Shown here: one piece after another, positions 1-8,218 of the stretch | How positions within the stretch are numbered: position 1 is the first letter of the stretch | How the letters are laid out: every line of letters begins with the position of its first letter | Source of the DNA: Longimicrobiaceae bacterium | Lineage (GTDB): Bacteria > Gemmatimonadota > Gemmatimonadetes > Longimicrobiales > Longimicrobiaceae | Direction of reading: 5' to 3' | Length of the DNA stretch: 64,000 nt | Assembly: GCA_030146875.1 (NCBI GenBank) | Contig: JASLAX010000054.1 | Span: 1-64,000, forward strand | Made by a program: the position numbers and the translations under genes | The notes under the pieces: model-generated | Database searches by the model: none | What the model saw: the letters and a program-made list of their open reading frames with translations, nothing else | What the model was told of the DNA's origin: nothing

Positions 1-2
1 CC

Positions 3-2078
3 CTGCTGGACCGCGTCCAGCGGGCGGGCTCCCTCGCGGACGCGCTCCGGCTGCTGCTGGAGGGCGCGCTCGCCCCGCTGGGGGTGGCGCGCGCCCTCGC
101 CGCGGAGGTGCGCCGCGGTGCCGTGCGCGGCGTGGCGGGGACGGGGTGGGACGAGGCGACGGTGCGGGGCTTCTCGGTGTCGCTCTCGGCGGAGTTCCAC
201 CCCGCGGTGCGCGCGGCGCTCACCGGCGAGCCGGGGGAGTGGCGCGGGGAGGAGGTGCTCCCCGGGCTGACGCGCGGCGTGGTGCTCCCCGTGCCGGGGC
301 GCGAGGGCGCCGCGGCCGTGCTGGTGGCGGACCCGGCCGGGCGCCGGCTGGCCGACTTCGCGGGGCTGGCGGACGTGCTGCGCCTGGCGGGCCCGGCGCT
401 GGAGCGCATGGGCGAGCTGGAGGAGCTGCGCGGCTCGGGGAGGGAAGCGGAGCGGGAGCGGCTGCTGCTCACCGCCATCGTGGACGCGCTCCCCGACCCG
501 GTGCTGGTCACCGACGGCGAGAACGGGATCCTGCTGGAGAACGCGCGCGCCCGGGCCCTGCTCAACACCGGCGAGGGCGACAGCGAGGGGCGCCGCCGCG
601 CGGTGGAGATCAACAACCTGCTGCTCTCCTCGTTCCTGGCCCGCGCGGGGGAGCCCGAAACCGGGGCGCGCGAGCTGAACCTGGTGGACCCCACCGAGGG
701 CGGCGACCTGCTCTTCGAGGTGCTCGCCACGCCGCTGCCGGGCACGCTGGCGGGGGCGGGCGCCACGGTGTCCGTGCTGCGCGACGTCACCGACCTGAAG
801 CGCGCGGCCACGGAGCTGGAGCAGCAGTTCAAGCGCATGCGGCAGGCGGAGGTCAAGTCGCGCCGCGAGCGGGACCGCCTCAACCTGATCCTGGAGAACG
901 TGGGCGACCCCATCCTGGTGACGGATGAGGACTCCAACATCATCCTCACCAACCACCAGGCGGAGCGGCTCTTCGAGGCGCCGGCGGACGCCCCCGGCCA
1001 GCAGGAGGTGAGGACCAACGACACCCGCTTCTCCTCGTTCATCTCGGACTTCGCGCTCTCGCCGGCCACCGCGCGGGTGGAGCCGCTGGTGCTGGTGGAC
1101 CCGGACTCGCACCGCGAGATCCCGGTGGAGGTGGTCTCCGGCAAGATCCTCAACGAGCGCGGGGAGATGACGGCCATCGTCTCCATCGTCCACGACCTGA
1201 CCAAGGCGGTGGAGAACGAGCGGCTGGCGCTGGAGCTGACGCGGCTCAACGAAGGGCTGGAGGACCGGGTGGCCTCGGCCACCGGCGAGCTGGAGGAGCG
1301 CAACCGCCAGCTGGAGTGGCAGAGCCGCGAGCTCGAGCGGGCGTACCGCCTCAAGTCGGAGTTCCTGGCGAGCATGAGCCACGAGCTGCGCACCCCCATC
1401 AACGCGCTGCTGGGCTACACCTCGCTGATGCGCGACGAGATCTACGGCGAGATCAGCAAGCGGCAGGCGGAGGCGCTGGACCGGATGTTCGCGGCCAGCC
1501 AGCACCTGCTGGAGCTGGTGAACGACGTGCTGGACCTGGCCAAGATCGAGGCGGGCAAGATGCCGGTGCACCTGGAGCAGGTGGACCTGGCGGCGCTGAT
1601 CCAGGAGCTCTCTGCCACGGTGGAGCCCATGGTGCGCCAGAAGCAGCTGGAGTACCGGGTGGAGCTGTCCCCGGACCTCCCGGTGCTGGAGACGGACCGC
1701 ACCAAGGTCAAGCAGATCCTCCTCAACCTGCTTTCCAACGCGGTCAAGTTCACGCACCAGGGCGAGATCCGGGTGACGGCCCGCCCCGCGCCCGGCGGCC
1801 GGGGGGCGGAGGTGGAGGTCGGCGACACGGGGATCGGGATCGAGCCGGAGAGCCTGGAGGGGATCTTCGACGACTTCCGCCAGGTGGACCAGTCCTCCAC
1901 GCGCGAGTACGGCGGCACGGGGCTGGGCCTTTCCATCACCCGCAAGCTGCTCGTCCTGCTGGGCGGCTCGGTGCGGGTGGAGTCCACGCCGGGCGTGGGC
2001 TCCGTCTTCACGGTGGACCTGCCGCTGCGCAGCCGCGAGGTCAAGGTGCCCGGCGACGCGGGGGCGAAGCCGGACTGA
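3..2078 (+). CDS. Sensor histidine kinase (GAF-PAS-PAS-HisKA-HATPase), 5' end outside window
   Basis: The reading frame is open to the window edge, so the N-terminus is missing; a GTG at 84 is probably internal. The first ~110 residues after it look like the end of a GAF-type sensor domain. Two PAS domains follow (roughly residues 130-245 and 275-390), joined by coiled coils. The catalytic core has the phospho-acceptor His in SMSHELRTP (residue 433 from the GTG), an N box (NLLSNAVKF), a G1 box (DTGIGI) and a G2 box (GGTGLGLS). There are no transmembrane segments in the visible part, so it probably senses a cytoplasmic signal. No response regulator lies downstream. Family assignment is secure; ligand and partner are unknown. 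Confidence 0.93.
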   Translation: MLDRVQRAGSLADALRLLLEGALAPLGVARALAAEVRRGAVRGVAGTGWDEATVRGFSVSLSAEFHPAVRAALTGEPGEWRGEEVLPGLTRGVVLPVPGREGAAAVLVADPAGRRLADFAGLADVLRLAGPALERMGELEELRGSGREAERERLLLTAIVDALPDPVLVTDGENGILLENARARALLNTGEGDSEGRRRAVEINNLLLSSFLARAGEPETGARELNLVDPTEGGDLLFEVLATPLPGTLAGAGATVSVLRDVTDLKRAATELEQQFKRMRQAEVKSRRERDRLNLILENVGDPILVTDEDSNIILTNHQAERLFEAPADAPGQQEVRTNDTRFSSFISDFALSPATARVEPLVLVDPDSHREIPVEVVSGKILNERGEMTAIVSIVHDLTKAVENERLALELTRLNEGLEDRVASATGELEERNRQLEWQSRELERAYRLKSEFLASMSHELRTPINALLGYTSLMRDEIYGEISKRQAEALDRMFAASQHLLELVNDVLDLAKIEAGKMPVHLEQVDLAALIQELSATVEPMVRQKQLEYRVELSPDLPVLETDRTKVKQILLNLLSNAVKFTHQGEIRVTARPAPGGRGAEVEVGDTGIGIEPESLEGIFDDFRQVDQSSTREYGGTGLGLSITRKLLVLLGGSVRVESTPGVGSVFTVDLPLRSREVKVPGDAGAKPD

Positions 2079-2173
2079 CCGCTCGACGGCGGCGCCCGCG
2101 CGCGGTACCTTGTCCGCGTGCCCGGCGGACCGTCCGCGCGGGCACCGACCCAGACCCCGGACGGCTTCCCAAC

Positions 2174-2674
2174 ATGCCCATCGCACAGGCGCTCCTCCCC
2201 GAGTTCGACCACGAGATGGCCACCACGCGCTCGCTGCTGGAGCGCGTCCCCGAGGACCGGAACGACTTCCGGCCGCACCCGAAGTCCACCGCGCTGGGCC
2301 CGCTGGCGGTCCACCTCGCCAACCTGGTGGGGCTGGGCGCCCGGATCGTGTCGCTCACGGAGGTGGACATGAACCCGCCGGGCGGCCCCGCCTTCGCCCC
2401 GCCGCAGTTCACCACCACGGCCGCCCTGCTGGAGATGTTCGACGCCAACGTGGCGAGGTCCCGCGAAGCGATCGCGGGCGCCTCGGACGCGGAGCTGATG
2501 GAGACCTGGACGCTCAAGAACGGCGGCAACACCATCTTCGCCATGCCGCGCGCCGCGGTGCTGCGCACCATGCTGATGAACCACACGATCCACCACCGCG
2601 GCCAGCTGAGCGTGTACCTGCGCCTCAACGACGTGCCGCTGCCGTCGATCTACGGGCCCACGGCGGACACGTAA
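2174..2674 (+). CDS. DinB family protein
   Basis: 166 residues from ATG 2174. The all-alpha DinB/YfiT four-helix fold is suggested by the spacing of three possible metal-binding histidines: one in LAVHLANL near residue 47 and two in NHTIHHRGQ near residues 136-140. The family includes thiol-dependent metal enzymes (bacillithiol or mycothiol S-transferases), but members in many phyla have no assigned substrate. It follows the kinase after 95 bases and is probably transcribed on its own. The family is clear, the reaction is not. Confidence 0.85.
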   Translation: MPIAQALLPEFDHEMATTRSLLERVPEDRNDFRPHPKSTALGPLAVHLANLVGLGARIVSLTEVDMNPPGGPAFAPPQFTTTAALLEMFDANVARSREAIAGASDAELMETWTLKNGGNTIFAMPRAAVLRTMLMNHTIHHRGQLSVYLRLNDVPLPSIYGPTADT

Positions 2675-2677
2675 CGG

Positions 2678-2708
2678 CAGGTTACAGGGGACAGGTTACA
2701 GGGGACAG
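2678..2708. repeat. Tandem 14-bp direct repeat
   Basis: CAGGTTACAGGGGA occurs twice head to tail (2678-2691 and 2692-2705) followed by CAG. It lies just after the dinB stop, before the large intergenic repeat. No function can be read from it. Confidence 0.8.
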
Positions 2709-2720
2709 CCTGCAACGACG

Positions 2721-3010
2721 GCCCTCACCCGGCTCGCTTGAGGCTCGCCACCCTCTCCCAATTCTGGGAGAGGGGAGCAACTAAAGGAGCGTCAAGCAGT
2801 TCTCCCCTCTCCCGCTTGCGGGGGAGGGGCTGGGGGAGGGGGCCGCCGCGGACGCCAGCGCGCACCCCGCGTGAGGGATGTCGGCCCGAAGGGGCGAGAC
2901 CCGGCGGGGCAGTTTCCGCCGGGGCTCGACTCCGTTGCAGACGGTCGTTTCGTCTGCTACGGAGCCGCAGCCCGACCCCGCGCCAGCGGGGGCACGCCCG
3001 AACCCGCATT
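2721..3010 (+). repeat. Intergenic multi-hairpin repeat, copy A (upstream of purA)
   Basis: About 290 bases that recur with high similarity at 4459-4745. In order it holds: a hairpin of CCTCTCCC/GGGAGAGG type, a second G-rich hairpin, a 13-bp stem CGAGACCCGGCGG with CCGCCGGGGCTCG (one mismatch), a 14-bp stem CTCCGTTGCAGACG with CGTCTGCTACGGAG (one T-T mismatch), and a short CCCCGC/GCGGGG stem. Stem sequences differ from copy B but pairing is kept. It carries no gene and ends just before the purA promoter. Confidence 0.88.
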
Positions 3011-3025
3011 TCAATGCAGTTGCCG

Positions 3026-3055
3026 TTGACAGCCCAACCCCCGCCGCTCTACATT
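3026..3055 (+). promoter_or_regulatory. purA promoter
   Basis: TTGACA at 3026-3031 and TACATT at 3050-3055, spacer 18. It lies between repeat A and purA and gives a predicted leader of about 100 nucleotides. The same TTGACA-18-TACGTC layout precedes the NYN-domain gene at 16883. Confidence 0.6.
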
Positions 3056-3076
3056 CGCCCGAAGGATACGTGATCC

Positions 3077-3109
3077 GCGGTCCCGCCAATCCGAGCGGGG
3101 CCGCTTTTT
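3077..3109 (+). terminator. Terminator-like hairpin inside the purA leader
   Basis: GCGGTCCCGC (3077-3086) pairs with GCGGGGCCGC (3095-3104), one G-U pair, loop of 8, followed directly by TTTTT. It lies after the predicted transcription start and 51 bases before the purA ATG, so it could terminate early transcripts (attenuation). It could instead end an upstream transcript reading through the repeat. Confidence 0.6.
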
Positions 3110-3160
3110 GCTTGTGGGGCGCCGGGCCGAGCGCCGGAGCCTGCACACGGGACGGGTCTG

Positions 3161-4456
3161 ATGAACGAGCATCGCTGCGTAGTGATCGTCGGCTCCCAGT
3201 GGGGAGACGAGGGGAAGGGCAAGATCGTCGACGTGCTCGCGGAGGACGTGGACATCGTCGCGCGGTACCAGGGAGGCGCCAACGCGGGGCACACGGTGCA
3301 CGTGGGCGAGCAGGAGTTCATCCTGCACCAGATCCCCTCCGGGATCCTGCACCCGGAGCGCCGCTGCCTGCTGGGGAACGGGGTGGTGTTCGACCCGTTC
3401 CAGTTCTTCGAGGAGCTGGACGCGCTGGACGGACGCGTTGAGAACGCGGAGGCGCGGGTGGGCGTCAGCGGGCGCGCCCACCTCCTGCTCAGCTACCACA
3501 AGCTCCTCGACCGCGCGGCCGAGGCGCAGCGCGGCGCCGGGAAGATCGGCACCACGGGGCGCGGCATCGGTCCGGCGTACGAGGACAAGGTGGCGCGCCA
3601 GGGGATCCGCGTGGCCGACCTGCGCGACGAGGCGCGCGCGGCCGACCTGCTGCGCCGCGCCGTGGCCCGCGCCAACGAGCGCCTGGCGTGCGGCGGGGCG
3701 GAGGAGCGCGCCGACGCGGACCAGGTGATCGCGGAGGTGTTCGGGATCCGCGAGCGGCTGCTGAAGCTGTCGGTGGAGACGGGGCGGGTGATCCACGACG
3801 CGCTCAAAGAGGGCAAGCACGTGCTGCTGGAGGGCGCCCAGGGCGCGCTCCTGGACGTGGACCACGGCACCTACCCGTACGTGACCTCGTCCAACACCAC
3901 CGCCGGGGGCGCGGGGCTGGGCGTGGGGATCGGGCCGACGGCCATCGACGCCGTGGTGGGCGTGGTCAAGGCGTACACCACGCGCGTGGGCTCCGGCCCG
4001 CTTCCCACGGAGCTCCCCTCGCCCATGCAGGAGCGGGTGCGCGAGCTGGGCGGCGAGTACGGTGCAACCACGGGCCGCCCGCGGCGCTGCGGCTGGTTCG
4101 ACGCGGTGGTGGTGCGCTACGCCGCGCGCGTCAACGGCCTCACCGGGCTGGCCGTCACCAAGCTGGACGTGCTGGACACGCTGGAGGAGCTCCAGATCGC
4201 CACCGGCTACCGCGCGCTGGGCCAGGAGCTGGACGACTTCCCCGGCGACCTGGGGCTGCTGGAGGCGGCGGAGCCGGTGTACGAGACGCTCCCCGGCTGG
4301 CAGGCGCCCACGCAGCACGCGCGGCGCTGGGAGGACCTGCCGGAGGCCGCGCAGGCGTACCTGCGGCGGCTGGAGGAGCTGACGGGGGTGCCGATCTGGT
4401 ACGTGTCCGTGGGGACGCGCCGCGACCAGATCATCCACGTCGCGCACTCGCACTGA
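3161..4456 (+). CDS. purA: Adenylosuccinate synthetase
   Basis: Joins IMP and aspartate using GTP to make adenylosuccinate, the first step from IMP to AMP. 431 residues, normal for the family. Visible motifs: the GTP/IMP loop SQWGDEGKGK near the N-terminus, QGGANAGHT, the IMP-binding GTTGRGIGPAYEDK, LLEGAQGALLD with DHGTYP, and the C-terminal aspartate/GTP region EYGATTGRPRRCGW. The ATG at 3161 fits the family N-terminus, though the Shine-Dalgarno is weak. The gene stands alone between the two copies of the intergenic repeat, with its own promoter and a hairpin in the leader. Confidence 0.98.
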   Translation: MNEHRCVVIVGSQWGDEGKGKIVDVLAEDVDIVARYQGGANAGHTVHVGEQEFILHQIPSGILHPERRCLLGNGVVFDPFQFFEELDALDGRVENAEARVGVSGRAHLLLSYHKLLDRAAEAQRGAGKIGTTGRGIGPAYEDKVARQGIRVADLRDEARAADLLRRAVARANERLACGGAEERADADQVIAEVFGIRERLLKLSVETGRVIHDALKEGKHVLLEGAQGALLDVDHGTYPYVTSSNTTAGGAGLGVGIGPTAIDAVVGVVKAYTTRVGSGPLPTELPSPMQERVRELGGEYGATTGRPRRCGWFDAVVVRYAARVNGLTGLAVTKLDVLDTLEELQIATGYRALGQELDDFPGDLGLLEAAEPVYETLPGWQAPTQHARRWEDLPEAAQAYLRRLEELTGVPIWYVSVGTRRDQIIHVAHSH

Positions 4457-4458
4457 GG

Positions 4459-4745
4459 GCCCTCACCCGGCTCGCTTGAGGCTCGCCACCCTCTCCCAAT
4501 TCTGGGAGAGGGGAGCAACTACGGGAGTACCAAGCAGTGCTCCCCTCTCCCGCTTGCGGGGGAGGGGCCGGAGGAGGGGGCCCCGGCGGATGCCAGCACC
4601 AGCCCCGCGTGAGGGATGCGAGCGCGAAGCGGCGAGACCCCGCGGGGCTGTTTCCGCGGGGTCTCGCCTCCGTTAAGCAGCGTTGTCTGCTGCTTTACGG
4701 AGCCGCAGCCCGACCCCGGCGCAGCCGGGGGCACGCCCGAACACG
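4459..4745 (+). repeat. Intergenic multi-hairpin repeat, copy B (between purA and hisC)
   Basis: Second copy of the element at 2721-3010. The third stem here is a perfect 15-bp pair (GGCGAGACCCCGCGG with CCGCGGGGTCTCGCC); the fourth is CTCCGTTAAGCAGC with GCTGCTTTACGGAG, again with a T-T mismatch at the seventh base; the fifth is CCCCGGC/GCCGGGG. Relative to copy A several base pairs are exchanged for other pairs. The element runs to within 14 bases of the hisC start, so it would be in the hisC leader if transcription begins upstream of it. Confidence 0.88.
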
Positions 4746-4758
4746 CAGTCGGAAGCAG

Positions 4759-5868
4759 ATGCAGACCAAGAGCAAAGAGACGGTGGAGCGCGCGCTGCGG
4801 CACGTGAAGCCGCAGGTGAGGGCGATGGGGGCGTACACGCTGCGCCCCTGCGAGCCGCGCGTGAAGCTCAACCAGAACGAGAGCCCCTACGACGTGCCGG
4901 AGGCGCTCAAGGCGCGCATCGCGGAGCGCCTGGCGGACCGTCCCTGGAACCGCTACCCGCCGTTCGTCGCCAGCAGCTTCATCGGCGCGGTGGCGGAGGC
5001 GACGGGGTGGCCGGAGGAGGGGATCCTGGTGGCGAACGGCTCCAACGAGCTGATCCAGTCCTTTTTGGCCGTGGTGGTGGAGCCGGGCAAGTCGGTGGTG
5101 ATCCCGGAGCCCACCTTCACGCTCTACCGCCTCATGGCGGAGGTCAACGGCGGCACCGTGGTGTCGGTGCCGCTCACGGAGGATCTGAGCTTCGACGTGG
5201 ACGCCATCGTGCGGGCGGCGCGCGAGTCGGACGCGGCGGCGGTGGTGCTCTGCACGCCGAACAACCCCACCGGGAGCGTGCTCACCCGCGAGGAGATCGC
5301 CCGGATCCACGACGAGACGGACGCGCTGGTGCTGCTGGACCAGGCGTACGTGGAGTTCGGCGGGTACGACGCCATCCCGTTCCTGGAGGGGCGGCCGCGG
5401 GCCGTGGTGCTGCGCACCTTCAGCAAGGCCATGGCGATGGCGGGGCTGCGCGCCGGCTACCTGCTGGGCGACCCCGCGCTCGCGGCGGAGGTGCACAAGG
5501 CCAAGCTCCCGTACAACATCAACTTCTTCACCGAGGTGGCCGCGGCCGAGGTGCTGCGCGGGCGCGACCTGCTGGAGCCCCTGGTGGAGTCCATGCGCGC
5601 CGAGCGCGACCGGCTGTACCGGGGGCTGCGCGCCGTCCCCGGGCTGCACGTGTTTCCCAGCGCGGCCAACTTCGTCCTGTTCCGCGTGGAGAGGCCGGGG
5701 CTCACGCACACGCGCCTCTTCGAGCGGCTGCTGGACGAGCACGGGATCCTGGTGCGCGACGTGTCGAAGTACCCGATGCTGGCGGGGTGCCTGCGGGTCA
5801 ACGCGGGGACGCCGGAGGAGACGGGGGAGCTCCTGGACGCGGTCCGCGCCATCGTCACGGAGGGCTGA
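4759..5868 (+). CDS. hisC: Histidinol-phosphate aminotransferase
   Basis: PLP-dependent transamination of imidazole-acetol phosphate to histidinol phosphate. 369 residues from ATG 4759, the usual length; translation further upstream would run through the intergenic repeat and is rejected. Class I/II aminotransferase features: substrate-binding NQNESPYD near the N-terminus, CTPNNPTGS, LLDQAYVEF, and the PLP lysine K223 in RTFSKAMAMAGLRAGY. First gene of a histidine cluster; its stop is separated by one base from the hisB start. Confidence 0.95.
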   Translation: MQTKSKETVERALRHVKPQVRAMGAYTLRPCEPRVKLNQNESPYDVPEALKARIAERLADRPWNRYPPFVASSFIGAVAEATGWPEEGILVANGSNELIQSFLAVVVEPGKSVVIPEPTFTLYRLMAEVNGGTVVSVPLTEDLSFDVDAIVRAARESDAAAVVLCTPNNPTGSVLTREEIARIHDETDALVLLDQAYVEFGGYDAIPFLEGRPRAVVLRTFSKAMAMAGLRAGYLLGDPALAAEVHKAKLPYNINFFTEVAAAEVLRGRDLLEPLVESMRAERDRLYRGLRAVPGLHVFPSAANFVLFRVERPGLTHTRLFERLLDEHGILVRDVSKYPMLAGCLRVNAGTPEETGELLDAVRAIVTEG

Positions 5869-5869
5869 G

Positions 5870-6466
5870 ATGCCACGCACGGGGGAGCGGGAGCGGAAGA
5901 CGCGCGAGACGGAGATCTCGGTGCGGGTGGAGCTGGACGGGGCGGGCGAGGCCGACGTCGCCACCGGGATCGGCTTCTTCGACCACATGCTGGACGCGCT
6001 TGCCCGCCACGGGACGTTCGACCTGCGGGTGCACTGCCGCGGCGACCTGCACGTCGACGGGCACCACACGGTGGAGGACGTGGGGATCGCGCTGGGCGGC
6101 GCCTTCCTGGACGCGCTGGGCGACAAGCGCGGGATCGTGCGGTACGCGGACGCCACGGTGCCGCTGGACGAGGCGCTGGTGCGCGCCGTGGTGGACGTGT
6201 CCGGCCGCCCCTTCCTGCACTTCGACGTGCCGCTCCCGCCGGACCAGCCCCGCATCGGCGAGTTCGACGCGGCGCTCTCGGCGGAGTTCTGGCGCGCCTT
6301 CGCCATGGAGTCGCGGATCACGCTGCACCTGGACGGGATCCGCGGCGACAACGCGCACCACGTGGTGGAGGCCACCTTCAAGGCCGCCGCCCGCGCGCTG
6401 GACGCGGCCACGCGCGTGGACCCGCGCCGCGGCGAGGCGGTGCCCTCCACCAAGGGGGCGCTCTGA
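5870..6466 (+). CDS. hisB: Imidazoleglycerol-phosphate dehydratase
   Basis: Removes water from imidazole glycerol phosphate to give imidazole-acetol phosphate. 198 residues, the size of the monofunctional enzyme (no phosphatase domain). The Mn-binding histidine motifs are present in both halves: GFFDHMLDALARHG, DGHHTVEDVGIALG, and DNAHHVVEATFK. The ATG at 5870 begins one base after the hisC stop, so the two are probably translationally coupled. Confidence 0.97.
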   Translation: MPRTGERERKTRETEISVRVELDGAGEADVATGIGFFDHMLDALARHGTFDLRVHCRGDLHVDGHHTVEDVGIALGGAFLDALGDKRGIVRYADATVPLDEALVRAVVDVSGRPFLHFDVPLPPDQPRIGEFDAALSAEFWRAFAMESRITLHLDGIRGDNAHHVVEATFKAAARALDAATRVDPRRGEAVPSTKGAL

Positions 6467-6483
6467 GCCGGCGCCCGGGCGTC

Positions 6484-7092
6484 GTGCTGCTGGACTACGG
6501 CGCCGGCAACCTGCGCTCGGTGGCCAAGGCGTTCGAGCACCAGGGCGCGGACGTCGTCGTCACGTCGGACCCCGGCGCCGCGCGCGGCGCGGACCGCCTG
6601 GTGCTGCCGGGGCAGGGGCACTTCGGGCAGTGCATGGCGCGCCTGGAGGAGTCCGGGCTGGCCGACGCGGTGCGTGGCCACGTCTCGGCCGGGCGGCCGT
6701 TCCTGGGCATCTGCGTGGGGATGCAGCTCCTCTTCGACGGCAGCGACGAGGCGCCCGGGGTCGCGGGCCTGGGGCTGCTCCCCGGCACCGTCCGCCGCAT
6801 CCCCACCGACCTGCCGCTGCCGCACGTGGGGTGGAACTCGGTGGAGTTCGTCCGCGGCGCCGAGGCGGACCCCGTGCTGGAGGGGGTCGCCGGGCCGCGG
6901 CCGCGCTTCTTCTACCACGTGCACTCGTTCGCCGCGCTGGAGTCCGACGCCGACCACGTCCTGGGGCGCTGCGCCTACGACGCGCCGTTCGCGTCCATCG
7001 TGGGCCGCGACCACGTGCACGGGATCCAGTTCCACCCGGAGAAGAGCCAGGAGGACGGGCTGCGGATCCTGGGGAACTTCGCGCGGGCGTAG
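6484..7092 (+). CDS. hisH: Imidazole glycerol phosphate synthase glutaminase subunit
   Basis: Class I glutamine amidotransferase that feeds ammonia to HisF. Motifs: DYGAGNLRSV at the start, the nucleophile Cys in LGICVGMQLLFDG, and the catalytic His-Glu pair in GIQFHPEKSQ. The start given is GTG 6484 (202 residues). A CTG at 6463, overlapping the hisB stop as CTGA, would add SRRPGVV and couple the two genes; both are possible. hisF is the partner but lies two genes on, after a 250-base gap and a dapF-like gene. Confidence 0.95.
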   Translation: MLLDYGAGNLRSVAKAFEHQGADVVVTSDPGAARGADRLVLPGQGHFGQCMARLEESGLADAVRGHVSAGRPFLGICVGMQLLFDGSDEAPGVAGLGLLPGTVRRIPTDLPLPHVGWNSVEFVRGAEADPVLEGVAGPRPRFFYHVHSFAALESDADHVLGRCAYDAPFASIVGRDHVHGIQFHPEKSQEDGLRILGNFARA

Positions 7093-7252
7093 GCCGCGGC
7101 GAACGCGGGAGGAAGGCCGGCCGGCGGGGCGGAGGGGACGGAACCGCCGAGCCGCCCCATGCGGCGGCAAGCCGCCGCCAGCCGCCCGCAGGCCGCGGCC
7201 TCAGAAAAGTCGGCCGCGTCGGACGGGATCGCGGCCGCACCGGGAGCCCGAC

Positions 7253-7300
7253 AGCCTGCGAAGGCAGGCTTCGTGTAGTCGTTGCAGCGGTTTCAACCGC
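7253..7300 (+). repeat. Two small hairpins before the dapF-like gene
   Basis: AGCCTGC/GCAGGCT with a GAAG loop (7253-7270) and GCGGTT/AACCGC (7287-7300). They lie in the 253-base space between hisH and the dapF-like gene, the only wide gap in the cluster. No T run follows, so they are not clear terminators; they may be a dispersed repeat. Confidence 0.55.
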
Positions 7301-7345
7301 CGGTGACGGGCTGCCCCGGCCCGGTTTTCAAACACGGAAGGACGA

Positions 7346-8218
7346 ATGGAATTCCTGAAGGGCCACGGCCTGGGCAACGACTACCTGGCGCTGGAGGTGG
7401 ACGCGCTGCCGTTCTCGCTGACTCCGCCCGCCGTCCGCCTGCTGTGCGACCGGCACCACGGGGTGGGGTCGGACGGGGTCCTGGGGCGCGTGCCTTCGTC
7501 GGTCGCGGAGTTCGGGCTGCGGATCTTCAACCCGGACGGGACGGAGGCGGAGAAGAGCGGCAACGGGCTGCGCATCTTCGCGGCGTACCTGCTGGACCGT
7601 GGCGAGGTGGAGCTGGGGCGCCGCTTCACGGTGGAGACGCCCGGCGGCGTGGTGGCGATGACCATCCACGGATCCACGGGCGAGGGCGTGGCGGACGTGG
7701 AGGCGGAGATGGGGCGCGCCTCGTTCCGCAGCGCGGACGTGGGCCTCGCCGGGCCCGACCGGGAGACGGCGGGGGAGCCGCTGGAGCTGATGTCGGGGGA
7801 GCGGGTGGGGATCCACGCCGTCTCCGTCGGCAACCCGCACTGCGTGGTGTTCGTGGACGAGATCGATGCGGGGCTGCTCGCACGGACGGCGCCGCAGCTC
7901 TCCGCGCACCCGGACTTCGAGCGCGGGACGAACGTGCAGTTCGCGCGCAGCGTGGAGGCGGGCGTGGTGGAGGCCTGGGTGTGGGAGCGCGGGGCGGGAG
8001 AGACCAGCGCCTCGGGCTCCAGCGCCTGCGCGGTCGCCGCGGCGGCGGTGCGCTACGGGCTGGTGGCGGAGCGCGAGGTGGAGGTGCGGATGCCGGGCGG
8101 CACCCTGCACGTCTCCGTGGGGCAGGACTGGGACCTGGTCCTGCGCGGCCCCGTGGAGGCCGTGTACCGCGGCCGGCTCACCGACGGGATGGTCGCGCGC
8201 CTGAAGGCGCTGGGCTGA
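7346..8218 (+). CDS. DapF-family protein with both catalytic cysteines replaced by serine
   Basis: 290 residues with the two-lobed epimerase fold of diaminopimelate epimerase: HGLGNDYLALE at the start, FNPDGTEAEKSGNGLR in the first lobe, VGNPHCVVFVDE, and GAGETSASGSSACAV in the second lobe. In true DapF the two acid/base residues are cysteines in (C)GNG and A(C)GTG. Here both are serine, encoded by AGC and TCG. Whether it still epimerises LL-diaminopimelate is doubtful. It overlaps hisF by one base (TGATG) and sits between hisH and hisF, where hisA often lies, so a histidine-pathway role is possible. SD-like GGAAGGA precedes the ATG. The fold is sure, the function is not. Confidence 0.85.
   Translation: MEFLKGHGLGNDYLALEVDALPFSLTPPAVRLLCDRHHGVGSDGVLGRVPSSVAEFGLRIFNPDGTEAEKSGNGLRIFAAYLLDRGEVELGRRFTVETPGGVVAMTIHGSTGEGVADVEAEMGRASFRSADVGLAGPDRETAGEPLELMSGERVGIHAVSVGNPHCVVFVDEIDAGLLARTAPQLSAHPDFERGTNVQFARSVEAGVVEAWVWERGAGETSASGSSACAVAAAAVRYGLVAEREVEVRMPGGTLHVSVGQDWDLVLRGPVEAVYRGRLTDGMVARLKALG

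Noticed and set aside
2721..3010. Riboswitch controlling purA or hisC
   Set aside because: The same multi-hairpin element precedes two unrelated genes and ends before the purA promoter, so it is a dispersed repeat, not a metabolite aptamer I can name.
4519..7170. An 880-codon open frame on the minus strand
   Set aside because: It lies antisense to hisC, hisB and hisH and through the intergenic repeat; no domain is recognisable.
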